Source: Ramlibacter humi (GTDB lineage Bacteria > Pseudomonadota > Gammaproteobacteria > Burkholderiales > Burkholderiaceae_C). Taken from it: a DNA stretch of 64,000 nt. The notes under the pieces are model-generated. The model was given only the letters and a program-made list of their open reading frames with translations, did not search any database and had not been told where the DNA came from. The DNA lies in assembly GCF_004681975.1 (NCBI RefSeq), contig NZ_SMLK01000001.1, forward strand, positions 1 through 64,000. The letters are read 5' to 3'. A program made the translations under genes and the position numbers. Shown here piece by piece: positions 39,383 to 47,427 of the stretch; within the stretch, counting starts at the first letter, position 1; each line of letters opens with the position of its first letter.

Positions 39383-40054
39383 TCAGGGCCAGGGCTGCAC
39401 GGTTGCCGGTTCCGGCGCAACGCCTTGCGCGCGCGCGGCGGCGTCCTGCGCGGCCATGGCCTTCAGGTAGCCCTCGCGCGTGCGCAGCCTCTCCCAGTAG
39501 GCCGCGACGTTCGGCGGGAACTGCGGCGCCAGGCCGATCAGTTCCGCCAGCATCAGCGCATAGCCCACCGAGATGTCCGCGCAGGTGAAGCGTCCCGCCG
39601 CCAGGTACTCGCTCGACGCGAGGACGCCTTCAGGCCCGCGCAGGCGCGCCAGGAACCACTTCGCATAGTCCTGCGCCACCTGCGGCTGGCGGCGTTCGGG
39701 CGGCTCGAAGCGCTCGTAGCGCAGCACCAGCGTCTGCGGGAAGGTGAGGGTCGCCTCGCCGAAGTGCAGGTAGTTCAGGTAGGCGCCGAAGCCCTCCTCG
39801 TGGGATGCCACCGCCAGCGGCGAAGGGCCGTACTTCGTGCACAGGTAGTGGCCGATCGCGGCCGACTCGGTCATGCGCGTGTCGCCGTCGACCATCAGCG
39901 GGATGGTGCCCAGCGGATTCAGCTGCAGGTACTCGCGGGCGCGCACGCGCGGCGGGAACGGCAGCATCTTCAGCTCGTAAGGCAGGCCCAGTTCCTCCAG
40001 CGCCCACAGCGGGCGGAACGAGCGGGCACTGACGCAGTGGTAGAGCGTGATCAT
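39383..40054 (-). CDS. glutathione S-transferase
   Basis: A 223-aa GST. The N-terminal thioredoxin-like domain (1-80) starts ITLYHCVSARSFRPLWALEE, in which Ser9 and Arg11 or Ser12 lie where the glutathione-activating residue sits, and ends with the cis-Pro segment IPLMVDGD followed by MTESAAIGHYL. The C-terminal helical domain (90-205) carries FTCADISVGYAL. The electrophile is unknown. The ATG at 40054 is used since the extended start is not conserved-looking. Confidence 0.88.
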   Translation of the reverse strand: MITLYHCVSARSFRPLWALEELGLPYELKMLPFPPRVRAREYLQLNPLGTIPLMVDGDTRMTESAAIGHYLCTKYGPSPLAVASHEEGFGAYLNYLHFGEATLTFPQTLVLRYERFEPPERRQPQVAQDYAKWFLARLRGPEGVLASSEYLAAGRFTCADISVGYALMLAELIGLAPQFPPNVAAYWERLRTREGYLKAMAAQDAAARAQGVAPEPATVQPWP

Positions 40055-40164
40055 GGCGGGATGTGGCGGATGGGGTCGTGCCAGCATAGCGGCATGGCCG
40101 GCCGGCTGGCATGATGCCGCGCCAGGGAGCGCGCGGCGCTCTCCTTCGCGACCATTCCAGCCCC

Positions 40165-41097
40165 ATGACCACCGACACCCCCATCTTCGAAGTCCTGCCC
40201 CGCGACCTGTCGGCCTACCGCCGCGGCAACACCGGCATCGACTATGTGCACCGCTTCGAATCCGGCAAGCCCGGCCCCCACGTGCTGATCAACGCGCTGA
40301 CGCACGGCAACGAGATCTGCGGCATGGTCGCGGCCACGCACCTGCTGGACGAAGGCGTGCGGCCGCTCATCGGCACGCTCACGGTGAGTTTCGCCAACGT
40401 CGCGGCCTACGAGTCGTTCGACCGCGCGCGGCCCTTCGACAGCCGCATGCTGGTGCACAACCTCAACCGCGTGTGGTCCGACGAGCTGCTCGGCGGCACC
40501 GGCGACAGCCCCGAGCTGCGCCGCGCACGCGAGCTGCGGCCCATCGTCACGGCGGCCGACCACATCCTGGACATCCACTCCACCTCTCAGGACGTGGAGC
40601 CGTTCTGGGTCTATCCCGCTTTCGACCGCAATGCGAGCGTGGCGCTGGCCATCGGGCGGCCTCCCATCCACCTGGTGATGCCCAATGGCCTGGGTTCGGG
40701 CACGCCCGTCATCCAGCACGGCCGCCACGGCCTGCGCGACTCCAATGCGGGCGCCGCCGTGGTCGTCGAATGCGGCGGCCATTTCCGGCAGGCGAGCGCC
40801 GACCTGGCGGTGCAGGTGACGCTGGACTTCCTGGGCTACTACGGCCTGATCGAGCGCTCGCTGGAATGCGGCTCGCAGCCGCAGCACCGCTACGAGCTGC
40901 TGCGCACCGTGGTCATCCAGACGCGCGAGTTCCGTTTCACCAGGCCGCTGAAGGGCTTCGAGACTTTCAAGGCGGGCGACCTGATCGCCGTCGACGGCAG
41001 CGAGGAGATTCGCGCGCCCGAGGACTGCACCATCCTCATGCCCGCCAGCAAGATCGAGCCGGGGCGCGAGGCGCTGTACATCGCGCGGGTGATCTGA
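40165..41097 (+). CDS. succinylglutamate desuccinylase/aspartoacylase family protein
   Basis: A 310-aa AstE/AspA-type zinc hydrolase. The metal residues are in NALTHGNEICG (His-x-x-Glu, about residues 51-61) and LDIHSTS; a conserved Glu appears later in VVVECGGHF. It should cleave an N-acyl group from an amino acid. The start ATG at 40165 gives the usual length. It is divergent from the GST gene and is followed, 9 bp past its stop, by a family B palindrome. Confidence 0.87.
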   Translation: MTTDTPIFEVLPRDLSAYRRGNTGIDYVHRFESGKPGPHVLINALTHGNEICGMVAATHLLDEGVRPLIGTLTVSFANVAAYESFDRARPFDSRMLVHNLNRVWSDELLGGTGDSPELRRARELRPIVTAADHILDIHSTSQDVEPFWVYPAFDRNASVALAIGRPPIHLVMPNGLGSGTPVIQHGRHGLRDSNAGAAVVVECGGHFRQASADLAVQVTLDFLGYYGLIERSLECGSQPQHRYELLRTVVIQTREFRFTRPLKGFETFKAGDLIAVDGSEEIRAPEDCTILMPASKIEPGREALYIARVI

Positions 41098-41106
41098 AAT
41101 GCGGAA

Positions 41107-41230
41107 GCGGACACCCTTGCGCAGAGGTCGCAGAGGGGACGCAGAGTTCGCAGGGAAAACCTTTAAAGTCTTCTTCTCTTCTCTCTGCGTCCTCTGCGCT
41201 CCCTCTGCGACCTCCGCGCAAGGGTGTCCG
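41107..41230. repeat. CGCAGAG-heptamer palindrome (family B, copy 2)
   Basis: A 124-bp near-perfect palindrome, arms beginning GCGGACACCCTTGCGCAGAGG and ending CGCAAGGGTGTCCG. The left arm reads CGCAGAGGT, CGCAGAGGGGA, CGCAGAGTT; the right arm mirrors it. It starts 9 bp after the deacylase stop and ends 28 bp before the thiolase ATG. Confidence 0.92.
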
Positions 41231-41258
41231 TCTTCGATTCCGAACTTGGGAGTCCAAC

Positions 41259-42440
41259 ATGGCTGAAGCTTTCATCGTCGCCGCCACCCGCACCGCCGCC
41301 GGCCGCCGAAATGGCCGGCTGTCCGGCTGGCATCCGGGCGACCTGGCCGCCGAAGTGCTGAACGCGCTGGTGGACCGCGCGGGCGTCGATCCCGCGGCCA
41401 TCGAAGACGTGCTGATGGGCTGCGTCAGCCAGGTCGGCGAACAGTCCACCAACGTCGCGCGCAACGCGGTGCTGGCGTCGAAGCTGCCGGAATCCGTGCC
41501 CGGCACCTCCATCGACCGCCAATGCGGCTCGTCGCAGCAGGCGCTGCAGTTCGCGGCGCAGGCCGTGATGTCCGGCACGCAGGACCTGGTGATCGCCGCC
41601 GGCGTGGAAAGCATGTCGCGCGTGCCCATGTTCACGTCCAGCGAACTGCCGCGCAAGAACGGCCTGGGCTTCTACATGAGCCCGCGCATCCAGCGGCGCT
41701 ACCCGGGCGTGGAGTTCAGCCAGTTCATGGGCGCCGAGATGATCGCGCGCAAGTACGGCCTGAAGAAGGACCAGCTGGACGAGTACTCGCTGCGCAGCCA
41801 CCTGCGCGCGAAGGCCGCCACCGAGGCGCGCCGCTTCGACACCGAGATCCTGCCCGTGCGCGCGTGGAAGCAGGGCGAGGAAGCCGCCGATGCGATGCAC
41901 ACGGTGGACGAGGGCATCCGTTTCGACGCTTCGCTGGAAGGCATCGCCGGCGTCAAGCTGCTGCAGCCCGACGGCGTGATCACCGCCGCCGGCGCCAGCC
42001 AGATCGCCGACGGCGCGGCCGGCGTGCTGGTGGCCAGCGAGAAGGCCGTGAGGACCTTCAACCTGAAACCGCTGGCGCGCATCCACCACTTGTCGGTGAT
42101 GGGGCACGACCCGGTGGTGATGCTGGAAGCGCCGATCCCGGCCACGCACGCGGCGCTGAAGAAGGCCGGCCTGAAGATCGCCGACATCGACGCGTTCGAG
42201 GTGAATGAAGCTTTTGCGCCGGTGCCCCTGGCCTGGTTGCAAGCCACGGGCGCCGACCCCGAGCGCCTGAACGTCAACGGCGGCGCCATCGCCCTGGGCC
42301 ACCCGCTGGGCGCTTCGGGCGCCAAGCTGATGACCACGCTGCTGAACGTGCTGCAGCAGCGCAAAGGGCGCTACGGCCTGCAGACCATGTGCGAAGGCGG
42401 CGGCATGGCCAACGTCACGATCGTCGAATCACTCCGCTGA
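41259..42440 (+). CDS. acetyl-CoA C-acyltransferase (thiolase)
   Basis: A 393-aa thiolase. The catalytic Cys89 (RQCGSS), His348 (GHPLGASG) and Cys378 (CEGGGMA) are all present in the right places, with NEAFA and NVNGGAIALGHP. It cleaves 3-ketoacyl-CoA with CoA or makes acetoacetyl-CoA. It is not near other beta-oxidation genes; family B palindromes flank it on both sides. The ATG at 41259 gives the standard N-terminus. Confidence 0.93.
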   Translation: MAEAFIVAATRTAAGRRNGRLSGWHPGDLAAEVLNALVDRAGVDPAAIEDVLMGCVSQVGEQSTNVARNAVLASKLPESVPGTSIDRQCGSSQQALQFAAQAVMSGTQDLVIAAGVESMSRVPMFTSSELPRKNGLGFYMSPRIQRRYPGVEFSQFMGAEMIARKYGLKKDQLDEYSLRSHLRAKAATEARRFDTEILPVRAWKQGEEAADAMHTVDEGIRFDASLEGIAGVKLLQPDGVITAAGASQIADGAAGVLVASEKAVRTFNLKPLARIHHLSVMGHDPVVMLEAPIPATHAALKKAGLKIADIDAFEVNEAFAPVPLAWLQATGADPERLNVNGGAIALGHPLGASGAKLMTTLLNVLQQRKGRYGLQTMCEGGGMANVTIVESLR

Positions 42441-42448
42441 AGGCGGGA

Positions 42449-42573
42449 GCGGACTCCCTTACGCAGAGTTCGCAGAGGAAACGCGGAGGACGCGGAGAAG
42501 AAGAAGAAAACCTTCAAAGGTTTTCTCTGCGATCTCTGCGTCCCCTCTGCGAACTCTGCGTAAGGGTGTCCGC
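42449..42573. repeat. CGCAGAG-heptamer palindrome (family B, copy 3)
   Basis: A 125-bp palindrome between two converging genes, 8 bp after the thiolase stop and 10 bp from the GH8 stop. Arms start GCGGACTCCCTTACGCAGAG and end GCGTAAGGGTGTCCGC; the loop is GAAAACCTTCAAAGGTTTTC, itself a small hairpin. Confidence 0.92.
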
Positions 42574-42583
42574 ATTCAGCGGC

Positions 42584-44017
42584 TCACGGCTGCCACCAGT
42601 TGCCCGACGCCACCAGCAGCGGAATGAGCTGCAGTTCCGAGTCGTAGTACAGCGTGCTGAAGTTGGTCGTGTTGTACGAGAACAGCGAGTTCAGGTAAGT
42701 CTGGTGCGCGCTGCCGGTCATGGCGCCGCACAGCTGCGGGCCGATCATGCCCTTGGGCGTCCAGTTCGGGTACGGGCGCATCAGCGGTGAAGGCATGCTG
42801 CCGTCCATCGCGTAACCCGTCGCCGTGCGCGCCGGGTCGCCGCCGGTGTCGGCCTTGAAGAAGGCCATCATCTTGTCCAGCACGTTCTTCCAGCGCACGT
42901 CGCCGCTCAGCACGTAGTCGGTGCCCCAGCGCCACGGGTTGCGCTGCGCGTTGGCGTAGTAGTACATCTCGGTGCCGACGAAGTCGCCCATGTAGCCGGG
43001 CGAAGGGATCGGCGTGGCGGTGTTGGTCTGCACGATGAAGTCGGGCATCAGGCCGGCCGAGGGCGAGTACACCGTCTGCATGCGGTTGATCAGCCAGTAG
43101 CAGCGGTCGATCACGGTGGTGCTCCACCACGTGTCGCCGGTCGCGCGCGCGAACGCGCGGAAGTGGCTGATCATGTAGTCGGACGTGCGGCTCACGTCGG
43201 CGGTGGACAGGCCCTTGGTCGTGCCGTCCGTCTTCATGTTCCACGCCTTCAGCGCGTTGATGGTGCGGATGGCTTCCTGCTTGTAGTTCCAGGTGCCGGC
43301 GGAGCCCCACTGGCGGTCGGCCATCAGCAGCGCCATCGCGATGTCCAGGTCGCCGTCCATCGCGTTCCAGCCGCCGCCGGCGGCGTCGGTCGAGGAGCCG
43401 TTGATGGTCAGGCGCCAGTCCATCAGGTACTGGCCACCGTTGCCGGCCGGGATGCTGTAGGCGGGACGCGCACGCACGGTCTTGAGCAGGCCGTCGAAGA
43501 TCGTCTTCGCGCCGGCGTCGTAGCCCGCCATCACCACCGTGATCAGCATGCCGTAGCCCATGCCTTCGGACACGGTGAGGTAGTCGGTGGAGCTGCCGAA
43601 CTTCACCGCCTTGCCGCCGGACAACGTGGGCACGTCGACGATGGCCACGGCCTTCCACGCGTCGTAGCAGCGCTTCACCGCCGTGTCCATGCTGGCGTTG
43701 GACACGTTGTTGGGCAGGATGCCCGCGGCATACGCTTCCAGGCGCGAGCCGAACGGGTACGCGGGGCCACCGGCCGGCGCGGGAGAGGGCGCAGGCGTGG
43801 GAGCAGGTGCTGGCGCAGGGGCAGGGGCGCCGCCGGGAGCCGGGGCGGGCGAGGGCGCCGCCACGACGCCGGTGACCGCGTCGCTCAGCGTGCTGCCCGT
43901 GGCGGTGCCGGCGGCCTCCGCGACGGGCGCGCTTGCGCCGCCGCCACCGCCGCCGCAAGCGGTCAGTGCCGTTGCGAACGCGGCCGAGCCGCCCTGGATG
44001 AAGATGCGCCGTTTCAT
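42584..44017 (-). CDS. glycoside hydrolase family 8 lipoprotein
   Basis: A 477-aa predicted lipoprotein. Residues 1-21 are a signal with lipobox ALTAC, followed by a Gly run and a Pro-Ala repeat linker (about 52-85). The GH8 domain (about 88-475) has proton donor Glu151 in VSEGMGYGM and the acidic block DGDLDIAMAL (Asp221-Asp225) that supplies the base. It would cut beta-1,4-glucans such as cellulose or a related exopolysaccharide at the cell surface. No cellulose synthase genes are adjacent. The start ATG at 44017 puts the lipobox at residue 21. Confidence 0.88.
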   Translation of the reverse strand: MKRRIFIQGGSAAFATALTACGGGGGGASAPVAEAAGTATGSTLSDAVTGVVAAPSPAPAPGGAPAPAPAPAPTPAPSPAPAGGPAYPFGSRLEAYAAGILPNNVSNASMDTAVKRCYDAWKAVAIVDVPTLSGGKAVKFGSSTDYLTVSEGMGYGMLITVVMAGYDAGAKTIFDGLLKTVRARPAYSIPAGNGGQYLMDWRLTINGSSTDAAGGGWNAMDGDLDIAMALLMADRQWGSAGTWNYKQEAIRTINALKAWNMKTDGTTKGLSTADVSRTSDYMISHFRAFARATGDTWWSTTVIDRCYWLINRMQTVYSPSAGLMPDFIVQTNTATPIPSPGYMGDFVGTEMYYYANAQRNPWRWGTDYVLSGDVRWKNVLDKMMAFFKADTGGDPARTATGYAMDGSMPSPLMRPYPNWTPKGMIGPQLCGAMTGSAHQTYLNSLFSYNTTNFSTLYYDSELQLIPLLVASGNWWQP

Positions 44018-44541
44018 GCCACCACCGATGGGAAAGCGGCCGGCCCGCACGAAAGCGTGCGGCGCCCGCCGCGAGTTGACGGACGCCGAGGTGTTCAGGG
44101 TGTTCGGCCGCCGGCACCGGAACCGGCATGACTGCGAAGCCACCTGCCCAACCTCGACAGGAGGCGCGAATGTAGTAGGAGGTGTCCGACAAGCGCATCA
44201 GCCGTTGGCCTACGCTGGTAACGAGGTGCCGCAAATGCTTCAGGGCGTGCGACGAACGGCCGTTCGCGAGTTTGTAGTCCAGTCCGGGCCTGGCTCAGCA
44301 ATCCATCACGGTCGAGACAGGCTTGTGGCTCAGCTGAGTCACCGGTGCGAACTCTGCATTGCGAACCGCGCGTGCCCGGCCTCAACAGCTCTTACGTTTG
44401 GTCAACGTCGCACGCGGAACCGCCTCACCCGGGAAAGCGCGACGCGCGCTTGTCCTACAAACCGGCCGAGTCGCGGAGCGTTGACTAGAAGCCGTGTACT
44501 CGGCTCACAACCTCTGACCTTCTGACAGGAGATTTCGCGAA
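44018..44541. other. 524-bp divergent gap, no gene recognised
   Basis: The gap between the GH8 gene (minus) and the 125-aa gene (plus). No frame looks coding and no riboswitch or tRNA fold was recognised. A TTGACT at 44481-44486 is the only clear -35-like hexamer, about 60 bp upstream of the 125-aa gene, without a good -10 at the expected spacing. Confidence 0.5.
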
Positions 44542-44919
44542 ATGAACAAGACCCTCATCGCCCTCGCCATCGCCCTGGGTGTCGCCGGCGGCGCCATCGC
44601 GCAAACCAGCGGCAGCACCGGTTCCACGGCCAGCGGCGGCGGCACCTCCGGCGGCAGCAGCAGCGCCACCACGACGCCCAGCACCTCCGGCGGCAGCACC
44701 GCCGGCATGGCCGGCGCCGGCGGCGACAGCAAGGCCATGCAGAAGCAGGCCAAGGCCGACTACAAGGCGGCCAAGGCCAAATGCAAGCCCATGAAGGGCG
44801 ACGAGCAGAAGGCTTGCGAGAAGGACGCCAAGGCTTCGTACGACAAGGCCGAAGCCGACGTCAAGCGCGCCAAGGCCGACGAAAAGGCCGCCAAGAAGTC
44901 CGCCAAGTCGACTTCCTGA
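44542..44919 (+). CDS. exported Lys/Ala-rich hypothetical protein
   Basis: A 125-aa secreted protein: signal peptide 1-21 (ends AIAQ), then a Gly/Ser/Thr-rich low-complexity stretch (22-60), then a highly charged Lys/Ala/Asp helix-forming part (61-125) with two Cys (KAKCKPM, KACEKDAK) that may form a disulphide. The low-complexity pattern resembles small periplasmic stress proteins of Comamonadaceae; function is unknown. AGGAG precedes the ATG and a strong terminator follows. Confidence 0.75.
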   Translation: MNKTLIALAIALGVAGGAIAQTSGSTGSTASGGGTSGGSSSATTTPSTSGGSTAGMAGAGGDSKAMQKQAKADYKAAKAKCKPMKGDEQKACEKDAKASYDKAEADVKRAKADEKAAKKSAKSTS

Positions 44920-44935
44920 CCGGCTCGCCGCCAGC

Positions 44936-44964
44936 AAAAAAGCCGGGCAGTGCCCGGCTTTTTT
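44936..44964. terminator. bidirectional rho-independent terminator
   Basis: AGCCGGGCA (44941-44949) pairs with TGCCCGGCT (44951-44959), flanked by A6 and T6 runs, so it can stop transcripts on both strands: the 125-aa gene from the left and clpP from the right. Confidence 0.92.
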
Positions 44965-44988
44965 CTGGGGAGCGCCTGTTCGGGGCGC

Positions 44989-45603
44989 TCACTTCGGCAG
45001 TTCGTTCTTGTGCTGGATGATCTTGCCGACCAGGCCGTACTCGATGGCCTCTTCCGCGGACAGCCAGCGGTCGCGTTCGATGTCGGCCATCACGCTGTCC
45101 AGCGGCTTGCCGGTTTCGCGCGCGATGGTCTGGGCGATGCGTTCGCGCGCCTTGATGATCTCCTGCGCGTGGATGGCGATGTCGCTGGCCGGGCCGCCGG
45201 CGCCGCCGCTGGGCTGGTGGATCAGGAAGCGGGTGTTGGGCGTGCAGAAGCGGCGCTCGCGCGGCACGGCCAGGTACAGGTGGGTGGCGGCGCTGCCGAC
45301 CCAGCCGGTGCCCACCATGTTCACCGGCGCGGCGATGTACCGGATGATGTCGTGGATGGCGTCGCCCGACTCCAGGTGGCCGCCGGGCGAGCTGACCAGC
45401 ATGTCGATGGGCTTGGACGATTCGGCGTCCAGCGCGATCAGGCGGCGGGCGATGTCGGCGGCCGAACGGTCGCTGACTTCGCCGAACAGCAGGACGGTGC
45501 GCGACTTGAAGGCCTTCTCTTCGAGGAAGGCGTTGCGCGGTTCGGCGGTGGACGGGCCGGCGGCCGGTTCGTCGTGTTCGTGGGGCGTTTCCATGGTCGT
45601 CAT
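44989..45603 (-). CDS. ClpP-like serine protease subunit
   Basis: A 204-aa ClpP-family protein. The triad Ser104 (GWVGSAATHLYL), His129 (FLIHQPSGG) and Asp174 (VMADIERDRWLS) is complete, but the Ser region differs from the usual AASMGA, so this is a ClpP-like paralogue rather than the housekeeping copy. The N-terminus (1-30) is a charged extension. No ClpX/ClpA gene is adjacent. A minus-strand hairpin plus T-tract lies 82 bp upstream of the ATG (see separate entry). The bidirectional terminator ends it. Confidence 0.87.
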   Translation of the reverse strand: MTTMETPHEHDEPAAGPSTAEPRNAFLEEKAFKSRTVLLFGEVSDRSAADIARRLIALDAESSKPIDMLVSSPGGHLESGDAIHDIIRYIAAPVNMVGTGWVGSAATHLYLAVPRERRFCTPNTRFLIHQPSGGAGGPASDIAIHAQEIIKARERIAQTIARETGKPLDSVMADIERDRWLSAEEAIEYGLVGKIIQHKNELPK

Positions 45604-45683
45604 GTTTCGGCGGTTCAGGCGTTTTTCAACCCCCGGATCATGCACCGGCCGGCACGGCCGGGTTGCGCGCGGGGAAAAACGCC

Positions 45684-45711
45684 GCAAAAAAGAGGCCCCC
45701 AGGTGGGGGCC
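45684..45711 (-). terminator. hairpin plus U-tract upstream of clpP-like gene
   Basis: GGCCCCCA (45694-45701) pairs with TGGGGGCC (45704-45711); on the minus strand it is followed by TCTTTTTT. It lies 81 bp upstream of the ClpP-like ATG and there is no minus-strand gene further upstream before the P450, so it either ends a small RNA or attenuates clpP. Confidence 0.75.
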
Positions 45712-45878
45712 CGCGAATGAGCGACTCATCTTCCCAAAGGACCGACCATCCCGCCGGCCGGAACGCCAGTCACGCGCTCCGCAAACCAGTCTAGGGGCGT
45801 CGCCGCGCGAGTGAGAGCGGGTAATCCCCGGGGCAGCGTAAGCTCCTCCGCGGGGAACTTTCACGCAAGGAGGCCGGT

Positions 45879-47318
45879 ATGGAAGCCACGACAGCAACGC
45901 ACGCAGCGCGCACCGCAGAGTCCCTGCCCGGTCCGCGCCCCTGGCCCGTGGTGGGCAACGGGCTGCAGCTGCGCCTGGATCGCCTCCACCTGCAACTGGA
46001 AGGCTGGGCCCGGGAGTACGGCGCGCCGTTCACCTTCAACATCCGCAGCCGCCGCTTCGTCGTGGTGGATTCGCCCGAGGTCATCGGCCAGGTGCTGCGG
46101 CGCCGGCCCGAGCAGTTCCGCCGCAGCGAGAGGCTGGAGAGCGTGTCGCGCGAGATGGGGTTCCTCGGCCTCTTCGCCGCCAACGGCGACACGTGGCGGC
46201 GCCAGCGGCCGATGGTGCTGGCGGGCCTGGATCCGGCGCACATCCGCGAGTTCTTCCCGGCGCTGGTGGCCGTGACCGACCGTTTGCGCCGCCGCTGGCT
46301 GCGCGCGGCGCAGGCGGGCGAGACGATCGACCTGCAGGCCGACCTGATGCGCTTCACGGTGGACGTGACCACCGGCCTGGCTTTCGGCGAAGACCTGAAC
46401 ACGCTGGAGACGCCCGGCGACGACACCATCCAGCGGCACCTGAACGTGGTGATGCCGGCGCTGTTCAAGCGAATCCTGTCGCCGGTGGATCCGCCCGCGT
46501 GGCTGCGGCGGCTGCGCGAGCGCGAGCTGCAGGCGCACATCCATGAACTGCGGCAGGCGGTGCAGGGCTTCATCGCCAAGACGCGGAAGGTGCTGGCCGG
46601 GCAGCCCGCGCTGCGCGACAGGCCCCAGAACCTGATCCAGGCGCTGGTGGCCGGCCGTGACCGAGAAGGCAGCGGCCTCACCGACGAAGACGTGGCCGGC
46701 AACGTGCTGACCATGCTGCTGGCGGGCGAGGACACGACCGCGAACACGCTGGCCTGGATGTTCTGGCACCTGCACCGCAACCCCGCAGCGGCGGCCGCGG
46801 CGCGCGCGGAAGTCGATGCCGTGCTGCAGGGCGCGGCCGGCGTGCAGGACCTGGCGCAGCTGGGGCGGCTGGACCTCGTCGAGGCCTGCGCCAACGAAAC
46901 CATGCGCCTGAAGCCGGTGGCGCCTTTCATCATGAACCAGGTGGTGGAAGACACGCAGGTGGGCGACGTCGCCGTGCGCAAGGGCCAGTTCGTCATCTGC
47001 CTGATGCGGCCGGGCGGCCTGGACGCCGCGACGTTCGCGCAGCCCGAGGCGTACGACCCGATGCGCTGGCTGGGCGAGGGCGCTTCGGCGCACGCGATGG
47101 CTTCGGCCAAGCGGCACACCATGCCTTTCGGCGCGGGGCCGCGCATGTGCCCGGGGCGCTACCTGGCGCTGGCGGAGATCAAGCTCGCCGCGGCGATGCT
47201 GCTGGCGAACTTCGAGCTGGTGGACGTGTCGCCGCCCGGCGGCGGCGAGCCGCGGGAGACGGTGTCGATCGTGATGTCGCCCGTGGGGCTGCGGATGAAG
47301 CTGCGGGCGCGAGGCTGA
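45879..47318 (+). CDS. cytochrome P450
   Basis: A 479-aa soluble P450. The I-helix oxygen motif AGEDTTAN, the K-helix ETMR, and the haem loop FGAGPRMCPGR with haem-thiolate Cys424 are all present. A Pro-rich LPGPRPWPVVGN segment at residues 16-27 is typical of class II-like soluble forms such as CYP102 or CYP110 relatives. Redox partners are not adjacent. An AAGGAGG site precedes the ATG. Substrate could be a fatty acid or terpene; unknown. Confidence 0.92.
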   Translation: MEATTATHAARTAESLPGPRPWPVVGNGLQLRLDRLHLQLEGWAREYGAPFTFNIRSRRFVVVDSPEVIGQVLRRRPEQFRRSERLESVSREMGFLGLFAANGDTWRRQRPMVLAGLDPAHIREFFPALVAVTDRLRRRWLRAAQAGETIDLQADLMRFTVDVTTGLAFGEDLNTLETPGDDTIQRHLNVVMPALFKRILSPVDPPAWLRRLRERELQAHIHELRQAVQGFIAKTRKVLAGQPALRDRPQNLIQALVAGRDREGSGLTDEDVAGNVLTMLLAGEDTTANTLAWMFWHLHRNPAAAAAARAEVDAVLQGAAGVQDLAQLGRLDLVEACANETMRLKPVAPFIMNQVVEDTQVGDVAVRKGQFVICLMRPGGLDAATFAQPEAYDPMRWLGEGASAHAMASAKRHTMPFGAGPRMCPGRYLALAEIKLAAAMLLANFELVDVSPPGGGEPRETVSIVMSPVGLRMKLRARG

Positions 47319-47331
47319 GCGCCAGTGCTGC

Positions 47332-47414
47332 GTCATCCCTGCGAAGGCGGGAATCCATGGCTTTCAGGTGCACGAACACGGGAGCCGTGAATTTCCGCCT
47401 TCGCGGGAATGACG
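47332..47414. repeat. REP-type repeat pair (family A, copy 6)
   Basis: GTCATCCCTGCGAAGGCGGG and CCGCCTTCGCGGGAATGACG form a head-to-head pair between the converging P450 and acyl-CoA synthetase genes, where it may act as a shared terminator. Confidence 0.8.
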
Positions 47415-47427
47415 CTTCAGCGGGGTG

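Noticed and set aside
35773-39588. Very long open frame antisense to the transglutaminase and ATP-grasp genes
   Set aside because: It is rich in Gln, Arg, His and Val, lacks any motif, and is the expected mirror of GC-rich coding DNA; the minus-strand genes have complete catalytic residues.
44018-44541. Riboswitch or tRNA in the long divergent gap
   Set aside because: I could not find the conserved core of any class I know, nor a cloverleaf; only short unrelated stems appear.
45601-45640. Heat-shock (sigma-32) promoter for the ClpP-like gene
   Set aside because: A GTTGAAAA-like stretch exists but no CCCCAT-type -10 follows at the right spacing.
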